Shown here piece by piece: positions 30,328 through 38,335 of a stretch of 64,000 nucleotides of DNA; the first letter of the stretch is position 1; each line of letters begins with the position of its first letter. The translations under genes were made by a program, and so were the position numbers. The notes beneath the pieces were generated by a model. The model made no database searches and was not told the DNA's origin. It worked only from the letters and a program-made list of their open reading frames with translations. Origin of the DNA: an uncultured Fibrobacter sp. (GTDB lineage Bacteria > Fibrobacterota > Fibrobacteria > Fibrobacterales > Fibrobacteraceae); contig CAMKNA010000001.1 of the NCBI GenBank assembly GCA_946414075.1, positions 82,210 through 146,209 on the forward strand, given 5' to 3'.

Positions 30328-30939
30328 TCAAAGCGCAAACAGCGCGACGGCCATGAACAGGAATACCGCACCGGAGAACCAGTTCAGGTTGCGGTTCGCC
30401 TTGGGGCTGTTAAGCATGAACTTCTTGACGGCACCCGCCAAAAGCGCGACTGTTCCGAACACGATGAAGGTCGCCACCACGAATTCCGACCCGAGAATCG
30501 CCATCTGGACCGACGGGCTCAAGGGGCTGTCCATCTTCACCGCAGGCGGTATAAAGGACAGCGCGAAAAGTATCGCCTTCGGGTTCGTGAGGTTCATGAT
30601 GATGCCCCGCAGGTAGAGCCTGCGGGCCGACACCACTCCTACACGTCTCTCGTCTAAAGCAACCACACCTGCCCGTACCTGGAAACTCTTGTATGCGAGG
30701 AACAGCAGGTAACTCGCCCCCAGGCACTGGATCACGAAAAAAGCCACAGGACTTGCGGCGATCAGGGCGGACACGCCCACCACCAAAAGGCCCGTCTGCA
30801 CCATTATCCCCGTACACAGCCCCCCAATAATGCAAAAGCCTGCCTTGGCGCCATAGGTGGCGCTTTGCGCCAGTACAAACAAGTTATCAGGACCGGGAGC
30901 GAGAGCCACAACCAGGGCGGCTACAAAAAATTCAAGCAT
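30328..30939 (-). CDS. LysE/RhtB-family amino-acid exporter
   Basis: ALAPGPDNLFVLAQSATYGAKAG, NLTNPKAILFALSFIP. Confidence 0.9.
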   Translation of the reverse strand: MLEFFVAALVVALAPGPDNLFVLAQSATYGAKAGFCIIGGLCTGIMVQTGLLVVGVSALIAASPVAFFVIQCLGASYLLFLAYKSFQVRAGVVALDERRVGVVSARRLYLRGIIMNLTNPKAILFALSFIPPAVKMDSPLSPSVQMAILGSEFVVATFIVFGTVALLAGAVKKFMLNSPKANRNLNWFSGAVFLFMAVALFAL

Positions 30940-31350
30940 CTACAGGCTTTCCAGGAACTTGTCCACATCCATCTCGGCAAGGTCCCTTTGCAACTGCTCC
31001 AGGGCTTCGTCCGTAATGGCAGCGGCACGGCCTTCCCCTTCACGAGAAAGTTCACGCTTTTCTTCACGCTCTTCGGCCAGGGCATTGGATGCATCTACCA
31101 TGCGGCGCAGCGAATCGGCCACATCCTTGACAGAAGAGTCGCTACTGATGACCACATCCAGCACCTTGGACAAGCGCTTCCGAAGCCCAGCAAATTCTTC
31201 CCTATCCAGTTCGGCAGTCTCGCCCCCGTAATACATCAGCGGAGTCTTGCACTTGACGCAAGAAAACACCATCATGCTGGAAGGTTCGCCCTTCACCATG
31301 ACCTGGAAGGACGAGCCGCAATGGGGGCAGTTGATATGCAATTCGCTCAT
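30940..31350 (-). CDS. Zinc-ribbon/MJ0042-like domain hypothetical protein
   Basis: MSELHINCPHCGSSFQVMVKGEPSSMMVFSCVKCKTPL: CxxC...CxxC; ATG at 31350 preferred. Confidence 0.65.
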   Translation of the reverse strand: MSELHINCPHCGSSFQVMVKGEPSSMMVFSCVKCKTPLMYYGGETAELDREEFAGLRKRLSKVLDVVISSDSSVKDVADSLRRMVDASNALAEEREEKRELSREGEGRAAAITDEALEQLQRDLAEMDVDKFLESL

Positions 31351-31383
31351 GCCATACAATGTAGAAATTTTTATTATTTGCCT

Positions 31384-32529
31384 ATGCTTTGCCATTGGCT
31401 CTATCACATTACCAGCATTGATCTTTTCGACGGCCGTCTGTTCCGCGCAGGCGTTGCCGCCATGCTCTCCATCATTCTCGTGCTGTTCCTGATGCCCAAG
31501 TACATCAGGTTCATGCAAAGGCTAGACGCCACCAGCGATTTCGACAAGGACGGGGCCAAAAGTCCCCCTATCATGGGTGGTCTCTTGCTGGTGGTGGTCG
31601 TGGAGGCGGTGTCCCTGGCGGTATGCCAGATGAACAACTACACGGTGCCCACCCTCATCATCCTTGCGGCATTCAGCGCCATCGGCGCCATCGACGACAT
31701 CGCGAAAGTCAAGGCCAAGCGCCTTATCAAGCTTGGCAAGCTCAAGGCTGCCGACTACATGGAAAAGGCCGACGGTATTTCCAGCAGCCTCCGTCTGTTC
31801 CTCTATTTCCTCTTTAGCCTCGTGGTGGCCATCATCTGCTACAAGTTCATCCCCGAACTCAAGGGCAACCTGACCATCCCCTTCTGCCCCATCGATGTCT
31901 TCCAGATCTACCTGCCAAACTGGGCCTTCGTGGGCTTCATGACATTTGTGATTGCAGCATCTGCCAACGGAACCAACTTTACCGACGGCCTGGACAGCCT
32001 GGTCTCCGTACCCATCCTTACCAGCATGGTTTTCGTGGGTCTCGTGGCCTATGTGAGCGGCAACTTTATCTTCAGCCAGTACCTGAGCGTGCCCTACCTG
32101 CCGGGCTGCGACGAACTGTTCCCCCTGGCCACCGCCATCGCAGGCGCCCTGCTTGCCTACCTGTGGTTCAACAGTCCCCCTGCTGAGATCTACATGGGCG
32201 ACGCGGGTTCCGTGGGCTTTGGCGCCGCCATCGGCATCATGTTCATCTTGGTGCAGGCGGGACTGTTCCTGCCTATCGTGTGCATCATCATCATCGCCGA
32301 AGCATTCTCCGTGCTGCTGCAAATCCTGTGGTTCAAGTTTACCCGCAAGACCACCGGCACGGGCAAGAGGCTTTTCCTGTGCGCACCCCTACACCACCAC
32401 TACCAAAAGAAATGGGAAGGCCGTTTCCCCAGCAAGCCCCTGATGAATTCCAAGATCGTGTGGCGCATGCACCTGGTGAGCATCTTCGCCCTTATCTTCA
32501 GCATGGTGGTGTTCTTCGGGATTAGGTAG
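31384..32529 (+). CDS. mraY: Phospho-N-acetylmuramoyl-pentapeptide-transferase
   Basis: SPPIMGGLLLV, NGTNFTDGLDSL, AEIYMGDAGSVGFG, CAPLHHHYQKKWEG. Confidence 0.95.
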   Translation: MLCHWLYHITSIDLFDGRLFRAGVAAMLSIILVLFLMPKYIRFMQRLDATSDFDKDGAKSPPIMGGLLLVVVVEAVSLAVCQMNNYTVPTLIILAAFSAIGAIDDIAKVKAKRLIKLGKLKAADYMEKADGISSSLRLFLYFLFSLVVAIICYKFIPELKGNLTIPFCPIDVFQIYLPNWAFVGFMTFVIAASANGTNFTDGLDSLVSVPILTSMVFVGLVAYVSGNFIFSQYLSVPYLPGCDELFPLATAIAGALLAYLWFNSPPAEIYMGDAGSVGFGAAIGIMFILVQAGLFLPIVCIIIIAEAFSVLLQILWFKFTRKTTGTGKRLFLCAPLHHHYQKKWEGRFPSKPLMNSKIVWRMHLVSIFALIFSMVVFFGIR

Positions 32530-32534
32530 CACTT

Positions 32535-33869
32535 ATGGACATTATCGAAACTCTGAAAGCGGCGGGGCAGCAAGAACTCGTCGCCAAGCTGGAATCCTTG
32601 ACTGGCGAGACTCGCGCCCTTCTAGAGCGTGACATCCAAAGCCAGGACTGGGAAGAACTGAAAACCCTCTACGCCGAAAAGTCCGCCGCCTCTCTCGAGG
32701 ACAATGTTTCCGCCGACCTGAAGCCCATGCCCTTCAAGATTGCTGCCGACGACCTGCGTTACGAATACTGGAAGGAGACCGGCGAAATCCTGCTTGGAAA
32801 GGGCCAGGTGGCCGCATTTCTGGTAGCAGGCGGCCAGGGATCTCGCCTAGGTTTTGACGGCCCTAAGGGAATGTTCGACATCGGGCTCCCCAGCCACAAG
32901 AGTTTGTTCCAACTGCAGGCGGAACGCCTACAAAACCTGTCGGCCCAGGTGGGTCATCCCATTCCCTGGTGCATCATGACCAGCCCGCTGAATCACGAAG
33001 CTACCGTCAACTTCTTTACCGAGCACAAGTTCTTCGGCATGGACCGCGACAACATCCGCTTCTTTGAGCAGGGCACCATCTGCGCCCTGGACCCGAATGG
33101 CAAAGCTGTTGTTGACGAGAACAACCGCCTGGCCTTGGTGCCCGACGGAAACGGAGGCTGCTTCCGCGCCTTGGCACAGAGCGGTACCCTGGCCTGGCTC
33201 GCCGAAAAGGGCGTGCAGTATGTGTTCCTTTACAGCGTAGATAACGCGCTGTGCCGCATCTGCGATCCGGCTTTTATCGGGGCGCTTGCCAGCGAAGGCC
33301 GCAGCATGTCCGCATCCAAGGTGGTCCACAAGGCAGGCCCGAGCGAAAAGGTGGGCATATTCGCCCTGCAAAACGGCAAGCCCGGCGTGGTGGAATACAG
33401 CGACCTTCCCGAAAACTACCGCGACATGACCAATGCCGACGGCAGCCTCACCTTCGATGGCGGCAATATCGCCATACACCTGTTCAAGCTTGCAGGACTC
33501 CGCAAGCTACAGACCAGCAGGCTCCCCTGGCATACCGCCCGCAAGACCGTCTGCGGCATCGAGAAGTGCTGGAAATTCGAGCAGTTCCTGTTCGACGCCT
33601 TCCCGCAGCTAGGGTCCATGCTGCCCTTCGGCGTCATCCGCGAAGAGGAATTCAGCCCCGTCAAGAACGCCGACGGAAACGACTCCCCCAAGACCGCACG
33701 AACCATGATTGGCAAGCTCCACAAGGAATGGCTGAAGAAGGCCCATGTACAGGTCAATGACGACAAGCTCTACGAGATTTCGCCTACCATCAGCTACGCC
33801 GGCGAAGGGCTTTCACGCCGACTGTTCGTCCGTGAATTCGGCCGGAACATCTTGGAGTTTGACGAGTAG
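32535..33869 (+). CDS. UDP-N-acetylglucosamine pyrophosphorylase-like (UAP1/UDPGP family)
   Basis: FLVAGGQGSRLGFDGPKGMFDIGLPSHKSLFQLQAER, LVPDGNGGCFRAL, REEEFSPVKNADG. Confidence 0.93.
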   Translation: MDIIETLKAAGQQELVAKLESLTGETRALLERDIQSQDWEELKTLYAEKSAASLEDNVSADLKPMPFKIAADDLRYEYWKETGEILLGKGQVAAFLVAGGQGSRLGFDGPKGMFDIGLPSHKSLFQLQAERLQNLSAQVGHPIPWCIMTSPLNHEATVNFFTEHKFFGMDRDNIRFFEQGTICALDPNGKAVVDENNRLALVPDGNGGCFRALAQSGTLAWLAEKGVQYVFLYSVDNALCRICDPAFIGALASEGRSMSASKVVHKAGPSEKVGIFALQNGKPGVVEYSDLPENYRDMTNADGSLTFDGGNIAIHLFKLAGLRKLQTSRLPWHTARKTVCGIEKCWKFEQFLFDAFPQLGSMLPFGVIREEEFSPVKNADGNDSPKTARTMIGKLHKEWLKKAHVQVNDDKLYEISPTISYAGEGLSRRLFVREFGRNILEFDE

Positions 33870-33879
33870 TCCCTAAAAG

Positions 33880-34767
33880 ATGTTCCGCTTTAAGGTCACT
33901 ACATACAAACTCTTACTTTTCATCCTGCTGCGCCTGCCGGACGCCTTTTACGAGGTGCTGTTCCAGATAGCCTTTCCCATCTACAAGGCCCTACACACCA
34001 AGCGTGCCTACGGCCGCGTCGAGCGTCTCCTGCAAGAGACTGGATTCTGGGGGAAGAACGCCTACCGCAAGCGCAAGGTTTCCCCCAAAGACGTGTTCGA
34101 AAGCATCTACTGGAACGGCATCGACAGCTACCGCCTGCTGGCCCGGATCCCTTCGGCCACCGCAAGGGTCCGCTTCGAGAACGAATCCATCATGCAAGAC
34201 GCAGCCAAGGCCGGAACCGTAGTGGGCATGAGCATCCACCAGGGTGCCTTTGAGAACATGCACCGCATCCTCTGCCGCTACAGCGACCATGTGCATCTCA
34301 TCACCGATTCCGCCGGCGACGCGGCCCTGCGCAAGTGCCTGGAAGACCTGCGCAGCGACCCCCATCTCACCGAGTACCACCCCGACAAGCTCCAGAGTCT
34401 CATCCGGGGCCTGTTCAAGACCCAGGGAATCCTTGCCATGGTGGTGGACCAGGGGCGCAACACCAAGGGCAACACCGTCTCCCTTTTCGGGAAAGAGGAC
34501 ACCCTTTATTTGCGGCTTCCCATCATAGCGAACCAGATGGGGGCAAGCATCGTCACATTCCGCACCTACAGCGAAACCATCGTCAGGCAAGGCAAGAAGG
34601 TCCGGGAACACGTCATCCGGTTCGAGCACTACTACCCGCCCAAGATGGCCGCCACGCCCGAGGGCGAAACAAAGCTCATCGCCGCCATCGCCGCCGATGT
34701 GGAGCACTGGATCGAGGAGCACCCCGAGCAGTGGACCTGGAACTACCACAAGAATTTCAAGGTATAA
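33880..34767 (+). CDS. Lysophospholipid/lipid A acyltransferase (HtrB/LpxL-like)
   Basis: GMSIHQGAFENMHRIL, MVVDQGRNTKGNTVSLFGKEDTLYLRLPIIANQMGASIV. Confidence 0.85.
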   Translation: MFRFKVTTYKLLLFILLRLPDAFYEVLFQIAFPIYKALHTKRAYGRVERLLQETGFWGKNAYRKRKVSPKDVFESIYWNGIDSYRLLARIPSATARVRFENESIMQDAAKAGTVVGMSIHQGAFENMHRILCRYSDHVHLITDSAGDAALRKCLEDLRSDPHLTEYHPDKLQSLIRGLFKTQGILAMVVDQGRNTKGNTVSLFGKEDTLYLRLPIIANQMGASIVTFRTYSETIVRQGKKVREHVIRFEHYYPPKMAATPEGETKLIAAIAADVEHWIEEHPEQWTWNYHKNFKV

Positions 34768-34769
34768 AG

Positions 34770-35210
34770 ATGGCTTTCAACGAAGAAGAACTTTTCCAGC
34801 TGGAATGGGTCAAGAACCACCACATGGAAGACAAGGACAAGGCACTGGAAGCCGAAAAGGCCGCCGAGGCCCCCGTGAGAACGAGAAACCCCAACGGACG
34901 GAAGGTCCGGAACCCCGCCTCCTGGGACACTCCGCTACCCGAAGACGAAATCGACCTTCACGGAATGACCGCTGACGAAGCCGCAGAGGCGGTGGAACGA
35001 CGCATGTCCCAGATGTCCATCGCCGGACTCAGCGTACTGCGAGTCATCCACGGCGGCGGGAATCCAGCCTACGGGAATGTCAAGAAGATTATTGACCGCA
35101 AGGTCCGCTCCGAATGGCGGAACCGGGTGGTATTCTACCGCACCGAAATCGAAAACGCGGGCTCCAGCATCCTGAAAATCGGGAAACCTGCCCCAAAAAT
35201 CAAAAAATAA
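34770..35210 (+). CDS. Smr-domain protein
   Basis: EIDLHGMTADEAAEAVERRM...LRVIHGGGNPAYGNVKKIIDRKV. Confidence 0.9.
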   Translation: MAFNEEELFQLEWVKNHHMEDKDKALEAEKAAEAPVRTRNPNGRKVRNPASWDTPLPEDEIDLHGMTADEAAEAVERRMSQMSIAGLSVLRVIHGGGNPAYGNVKKIIDRKVRSEWRNRVVFYRTEIENAGSSILKIGKPAPKIKK

Positions 35211-35264
35211 CAGCCCCAGGGGCTTTAAAAATCCACCCTTTTTAACTATCTTTGTGCCACCAAC

Positions 35265-35338
35265 CGGAATATAGCTCAGCCTGGTAGAGCGCTTGCTTCG
35301 GGAGCAAGAGGTCGTGAGTTCGAATCTCGCTATTCCGA
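35265..35338 (+). tRNA. tRNA-Pro (anticodon CGG)
   Basis: CGGAATA...TATTCCG acceptor stem with A73; D-arm AGCTCAGCCTGGTAGAGC; anticodon stem CTTGC-TTCGGGA-GCAAG; T-loop TTCGAAT. Confidence 0.97.
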
Positions 35339-35339
35339 T

Positions 35340-35377
35340 AAAAAGAAGACCACCCTTCAGGGTGGTTTTCTTTTTAT
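35340..35377 (+). terminator. Rho-independent terminator of tRNA-Pro
   Basis: AAAAAGAAGACCACCC TTCA GGGTGGTTTTCTTTTT. Confidence 0.9.
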
Positions 35378-35380
35378 ACG

Positions 35381-35657
35381 CGGAGTAGCGAGACTTAAGA
35401 ACGAGCGACGTAGTCGTGAGTTCGACTGAATCGGCGATGAACGAAGTGAATATAGCCGATTCAGAGATTAAGCCGTAGGCTTAACCCAAAGGGCAAAGCC
35501 TGAATGTAATGAAGGCTTTGTCTAATCTCGCTATTCCAAGTCCTAACCGTACGCTGATTCCGGCTCTGGGGCCGGAATGACTTCTTAGCGAAGGGCAAGA
35601 ACTGAAGCGTAGCAAAGTTCTTGTCTAATCTCGCTATTCCGAGTCCAGGCTATTCCG
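35381..35657. repeat. tRNA-tail-derived repeat and hairpin array
   Basis: Inverted copy CGGAGTAGCGAGA (35381-35393); direct copies GTCGTGAGTTCGA (35413-35425), AATCTCGCTATTCC (35524-35537; 35627-35640), GCTATTCCG (35649-35657); hairpins between. Confidence 0.85.
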
Positions 35658-36471
35658 CCCCACCCCACCTTCGCTTGGGATTTGGGCAATGATCCTCGTG
35701 GCCATCGGGCCACACCCACACCTCGTCTGCAAAGGGGCACTCCGAAGAACTCCCATCGCAATCTATTCCAGCCACAGCACAGGAACCGTCGCGATTCTCG
35801 AAATACAGACTCCCTTCGCAGCGCACCCTGTCGGAATGCAGTCCCTGCCGCAACTGTCCCACCGCGCCTTCGGGCAAAGCAAACCTTTCCCGCAATTCTT
35901 GTGACGCGCAATCCAGAAAGACCACAGGATTCCACTTGATACGATCAATCCCGGCCTGTTCCGCCCACCGCAAAAGTTCCGGCGTTCGCAAGGCATTTTC
36001 CCGATGCAAAGTCACCTGCAGGGAAACGGAAGCCGTGCGCTTTCCCTCCTGTTCAAGGCGGCAGCGAGACTCCAGCAAGCGCCCCACACCTTCTTTCCAC
36101 TCGCCTTCGGTCAATCCGCCCATTTCGTAAGACAATGTGCTCACCTTAATATCACTGCATGCCGCAAGCAAGCTTTCCATTCCTGCGACAGTCCCCCACT
36201 TTCCAGGGAACGACCCATTGGTGGTCAGATTCATGGGAATTCCATATTCCCTACAAATATCCAACAGCTCGCTAAAATGGGAATACAGCAAGGGCTCCCC
36301 CATGGTGGAAGGAATCAGTTCCCGCACATCGGAATACTTGTCAACGGCCCGCCGGGCCACTTCAATGGGCATTTCGCCAAAGCCAGCGCCACAACCCCGC
36401 TGTTTCAAAAAACACAGCGGACAATGTAAATTACAAATGTCCGGATTTGTGAGCAGGGTCAGGCGTTTCAA
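35650..36471 (-). CDS. Radical SAM protein with C-terminal Cys-rich (SPASM-like) tail
   Basis: LTNPDICNLHCPLCFLKQRG (CxxxCxxC), MGEPLLYSHFSELLDIC, tail CPFADEVWVWPDGHEDHCPNP. Confidence 0.88.
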   Translation of the reverse strand: MKRLTLLTNPDICNLHCPLCFLKQRGCGAGFGEMPIEVARRAVDKYSDVRELIPSTMGEPLLYSHFSELLDICREYGIPMNLTTNGSFPGKWGTVAGMESLLAACSDIKVSTLSYEMGGLTEGEWKEGVGRLLESRCRLEQEGKRTASVSLQVTLHRENALRTPELLRWAEQAGIDRIKWNPVVFLDCASQELRERFALPEGAVGQLRQGLHSDRVRCEGSLYFENRDGSCAVAGIDCDGSSSECPFADEVWVWPDGHEDHCPNPKRRWGGAE

Positions 36472-36473
36472 CC

Positions 36474-37370
36474 CTAGCCCCTATTCTCTCTCAAGTACTT
36501 GATTGCCGCAAGGGCCGCACGAGCGCCTTCACCCACAGCAACGGAAACCTGCAAGATGCCACCGGTGCAATCTCCCGCCGCATAAAGCCCAGGGAGGGTC
36601 GTCTGCAAATTTTCGTCCAACACCAGCTTTCCCTGATCGAAGGCGGCTCCCGCCTTCAGGGCCAAGTCCGTAGCGTTGGCACTACCAAGCGCCACAAACA
36701 GGCCGTCAAAGTTTTCCTCCGTGCCGTCTTCGTAGTGCACACCCTGGAAAGTCCCTTCACCTACCAAGCCCTGCAAATGACGCTTATCGATGCGGACCTT
36801 GTCGGGAAAAGGTGCCGTAGGTTCCGCACCGTTAGTCAATAGCGTTACCGAAGCCACCACCTGCAAAAGCTCCTGGGTCTCGTGAAGCGCATATTCACCA
36901 CTGCCCAGCACGGCCACATTCTTGCCGCGGTAAAAGAAGGAATCGCAAACGGCACAGTAACTGACCCCGTGGCCCTCTAACTCCGCCATGCCCGGCAACG
37001 GATGCTTTTTGCGAGCGGCGCCGGTAGCCATGATGCAGACGCGCCCGTGGTAATCTCCCGCAAGGCCCTTGGCCACAAAGTCCTTGCCGTCAAACATCAG
37101 GTCCATCACTTCGTCGTCCACAATCTTCGCGCCCAGTTCCAAGGCCTGCTTCTTGCCAACCTTCAAAAGTTCTTCACCTGTCAGGGGCTTTTCAAGACCG
37201 TAGTAATTCTGGATGGCATGGGCTTTCACCAGGGCGCCACCGTCCTTGCCCACAATCTGCACATCCAAGCCTGCGCGCAAACCGTACAGCGCCGCAGAAA
37301 TCCCTGCCGGGCCGTACCCGAGAACCAAAATGTCAGCAACCGTGTTTTCCATCAGAACCTCCGACGCCAT
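36474..37370 (-). CDS. NAD(P)/FAD-dependent oxidoreductase, thioredoxin-reductase-like
   Basis: DILVLGYGPAGISAALYGLRAG, CAVCDSFFYRGKNVAVLGSGEYAL, GLYAAGDCTGGILQVSVAVGEGA. Confidence 0.9.
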   Translation of the reverse strand: MASEVLMENTVADILVLGYGPAGISAALYGLRAGLDVQIVGKDGGALVKAHAIQNYYGLEKPLTGEELLKVGKKQALELGAKIVDDEVMDLMFDGKDFVAKGLAGDYHGRVCIMATGAARKKHPLPGMAELEGHGVSYCAVCDSFFYRGKNVAVLGSGEYALHETQELLQVVASVTLLTNGAEPTAPFPDKVRIDKRHLQGLVGEGTFQGVHYEDGTEENFDGLFVALGSANATDLALKAGAAFDQGKLVLDENLQTTLPGLYAAGDCTGGILQVSVAVGEGARAALAAIKYLRENRG

Positions 37371-38335
37371 TAAGCCATCGCTTCCTTGATGCGGGCCCAC
37401 CCCTCTTCGGGAATCTGGGCGCCCATGACCTGAACTACTTCGTTGGAGACAATGCTTCCGAGATTGCCGGAACGCTCCATGTCCCAGCCGTTCATGTAGC
37501 CGTACAGGAATCCCGAAGCCCACAAGTCGCCGGCACCCGTGGTATCGATAGCCTTTGCAGAACCTGCCTGAACGCGGGTCACCACGCCGTCCTTGGCAAT
37601 CAGGGCTCCCCGCTTTCCAATCTTTACCACAGCCACTTTCGCCTTCTGGGCAAGCACTTCAAGAGCGGACTCTTCCTTGACTCCGGCATAGGCAAAGGCT
37701 TCGTCCTCGTTGGCGATGATAATGTCGATCATCTTACCTGCAAAGAGTTCATCAAAAGTCTTGCGGCAGGCATCCACCACACCAAAACTGCTAAAGTCCA
37801 GAGCCGTCTCTACGCCAAGACTGCGAGCCAGCGTAAAGGACTTCTTGAAACAATCCGCATTGAAGGCTCGGTAACCTTCGGCGTAAAGCAGGCCCACGCC
37901 ATCATAAAGGGCGGGCACAAAATCGTCGCTTCCCAAAAAGTCAGAAGCCCCCAGGTAGGTCCACATGGAACGCTGGGCATCGGGCGTCACCGCAGAGAAC
38001 ACGCATCCCGTGGCCGCATCAGAAATTCCCAATTTGGATTCCACGCCGTTCCGCTCCAAATGCTTCTGGAAAAGCCTTCCCAAATCGTCATCCCCAATCT
38101 TCGAGATGAACGCAGCAGAACCCCCAAGCCTAGAAAGCCCAACCATGGTGTTGCAGGTGGAGCCGCCCGGCACACGGACCGGATTCTCCAGAGACAGCAG
38201 GAACCTTTCCATCTGCGGCCAATCCACCATGTTCATGCCGCCCTTCTGAACTCCCTGGGATTCAATCCATGCATCGTCCACATTGGCAAGAATATCAACC
38301 AGGGCAGCGCCCATTCCTAGAACTTTCTTCATCAA
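37370..38335 (-). CDS. PfkB-family carbohydrate/adenosine kinase
   Basis: VPGGSTCNTMVGLSRLGG, IDTTGAGDLWASGFLYG. Confidence 0.93.
   Translation of the reverse strand: MMKKVLGMGAALVDILANVDDAWIESQGVQKGGMNMVDWPQMERFLLSLENPVRVPGGSTCNTMVGLSRLGGSAAFISKIGDDDLGRLFQKHLERNGVESKLGISDAATGCVFSAVTPDAQRSMWTYLGASDFLGSDDFVPALYDGVGLLYAEGYRAFNADCFKKSFTLARSLGVETALDFSSFGVVDACRKTFDELFAGKMIDIIIANEDEAFAYAGVKEESALEVLAQKAKVAVVKIGKRGALIAKDGVVTRVQAGSAKAIDTTGAGDLWASGFLYGYMNGWDMERSGNLGSIVSNEVVQVMGAQIPEEGWARIKEAMA

Noticed and set aside
31384-32529. 30865-32529 ORF as a 554-aa protein
   Set aside because: N-terminal 173 residues run antisense through LysE/zinc-ribbon genes; the MraY start at 31384 is consistent with the family.
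35380-35650. CRISPR array downstream of tRNA-Pro
   Set aside because: Repeats are only two or three, of unequal spacing, tRNA-derived and with hairpin 'spacers'; no cas genes in the window.
35585-35935. Alternative minus-strand ORF overlapping the radical SAM gene and repeat array
   Set aside because: Different frame from the radical SAM protein; no coherent domain.
35265-36471. Integrative element/genomic island at tRNA-Pro
   Set aside because: No integrase, recombinase or mobility gene is present within the window; only tail copies are seen, so an active island cannot be claimed.
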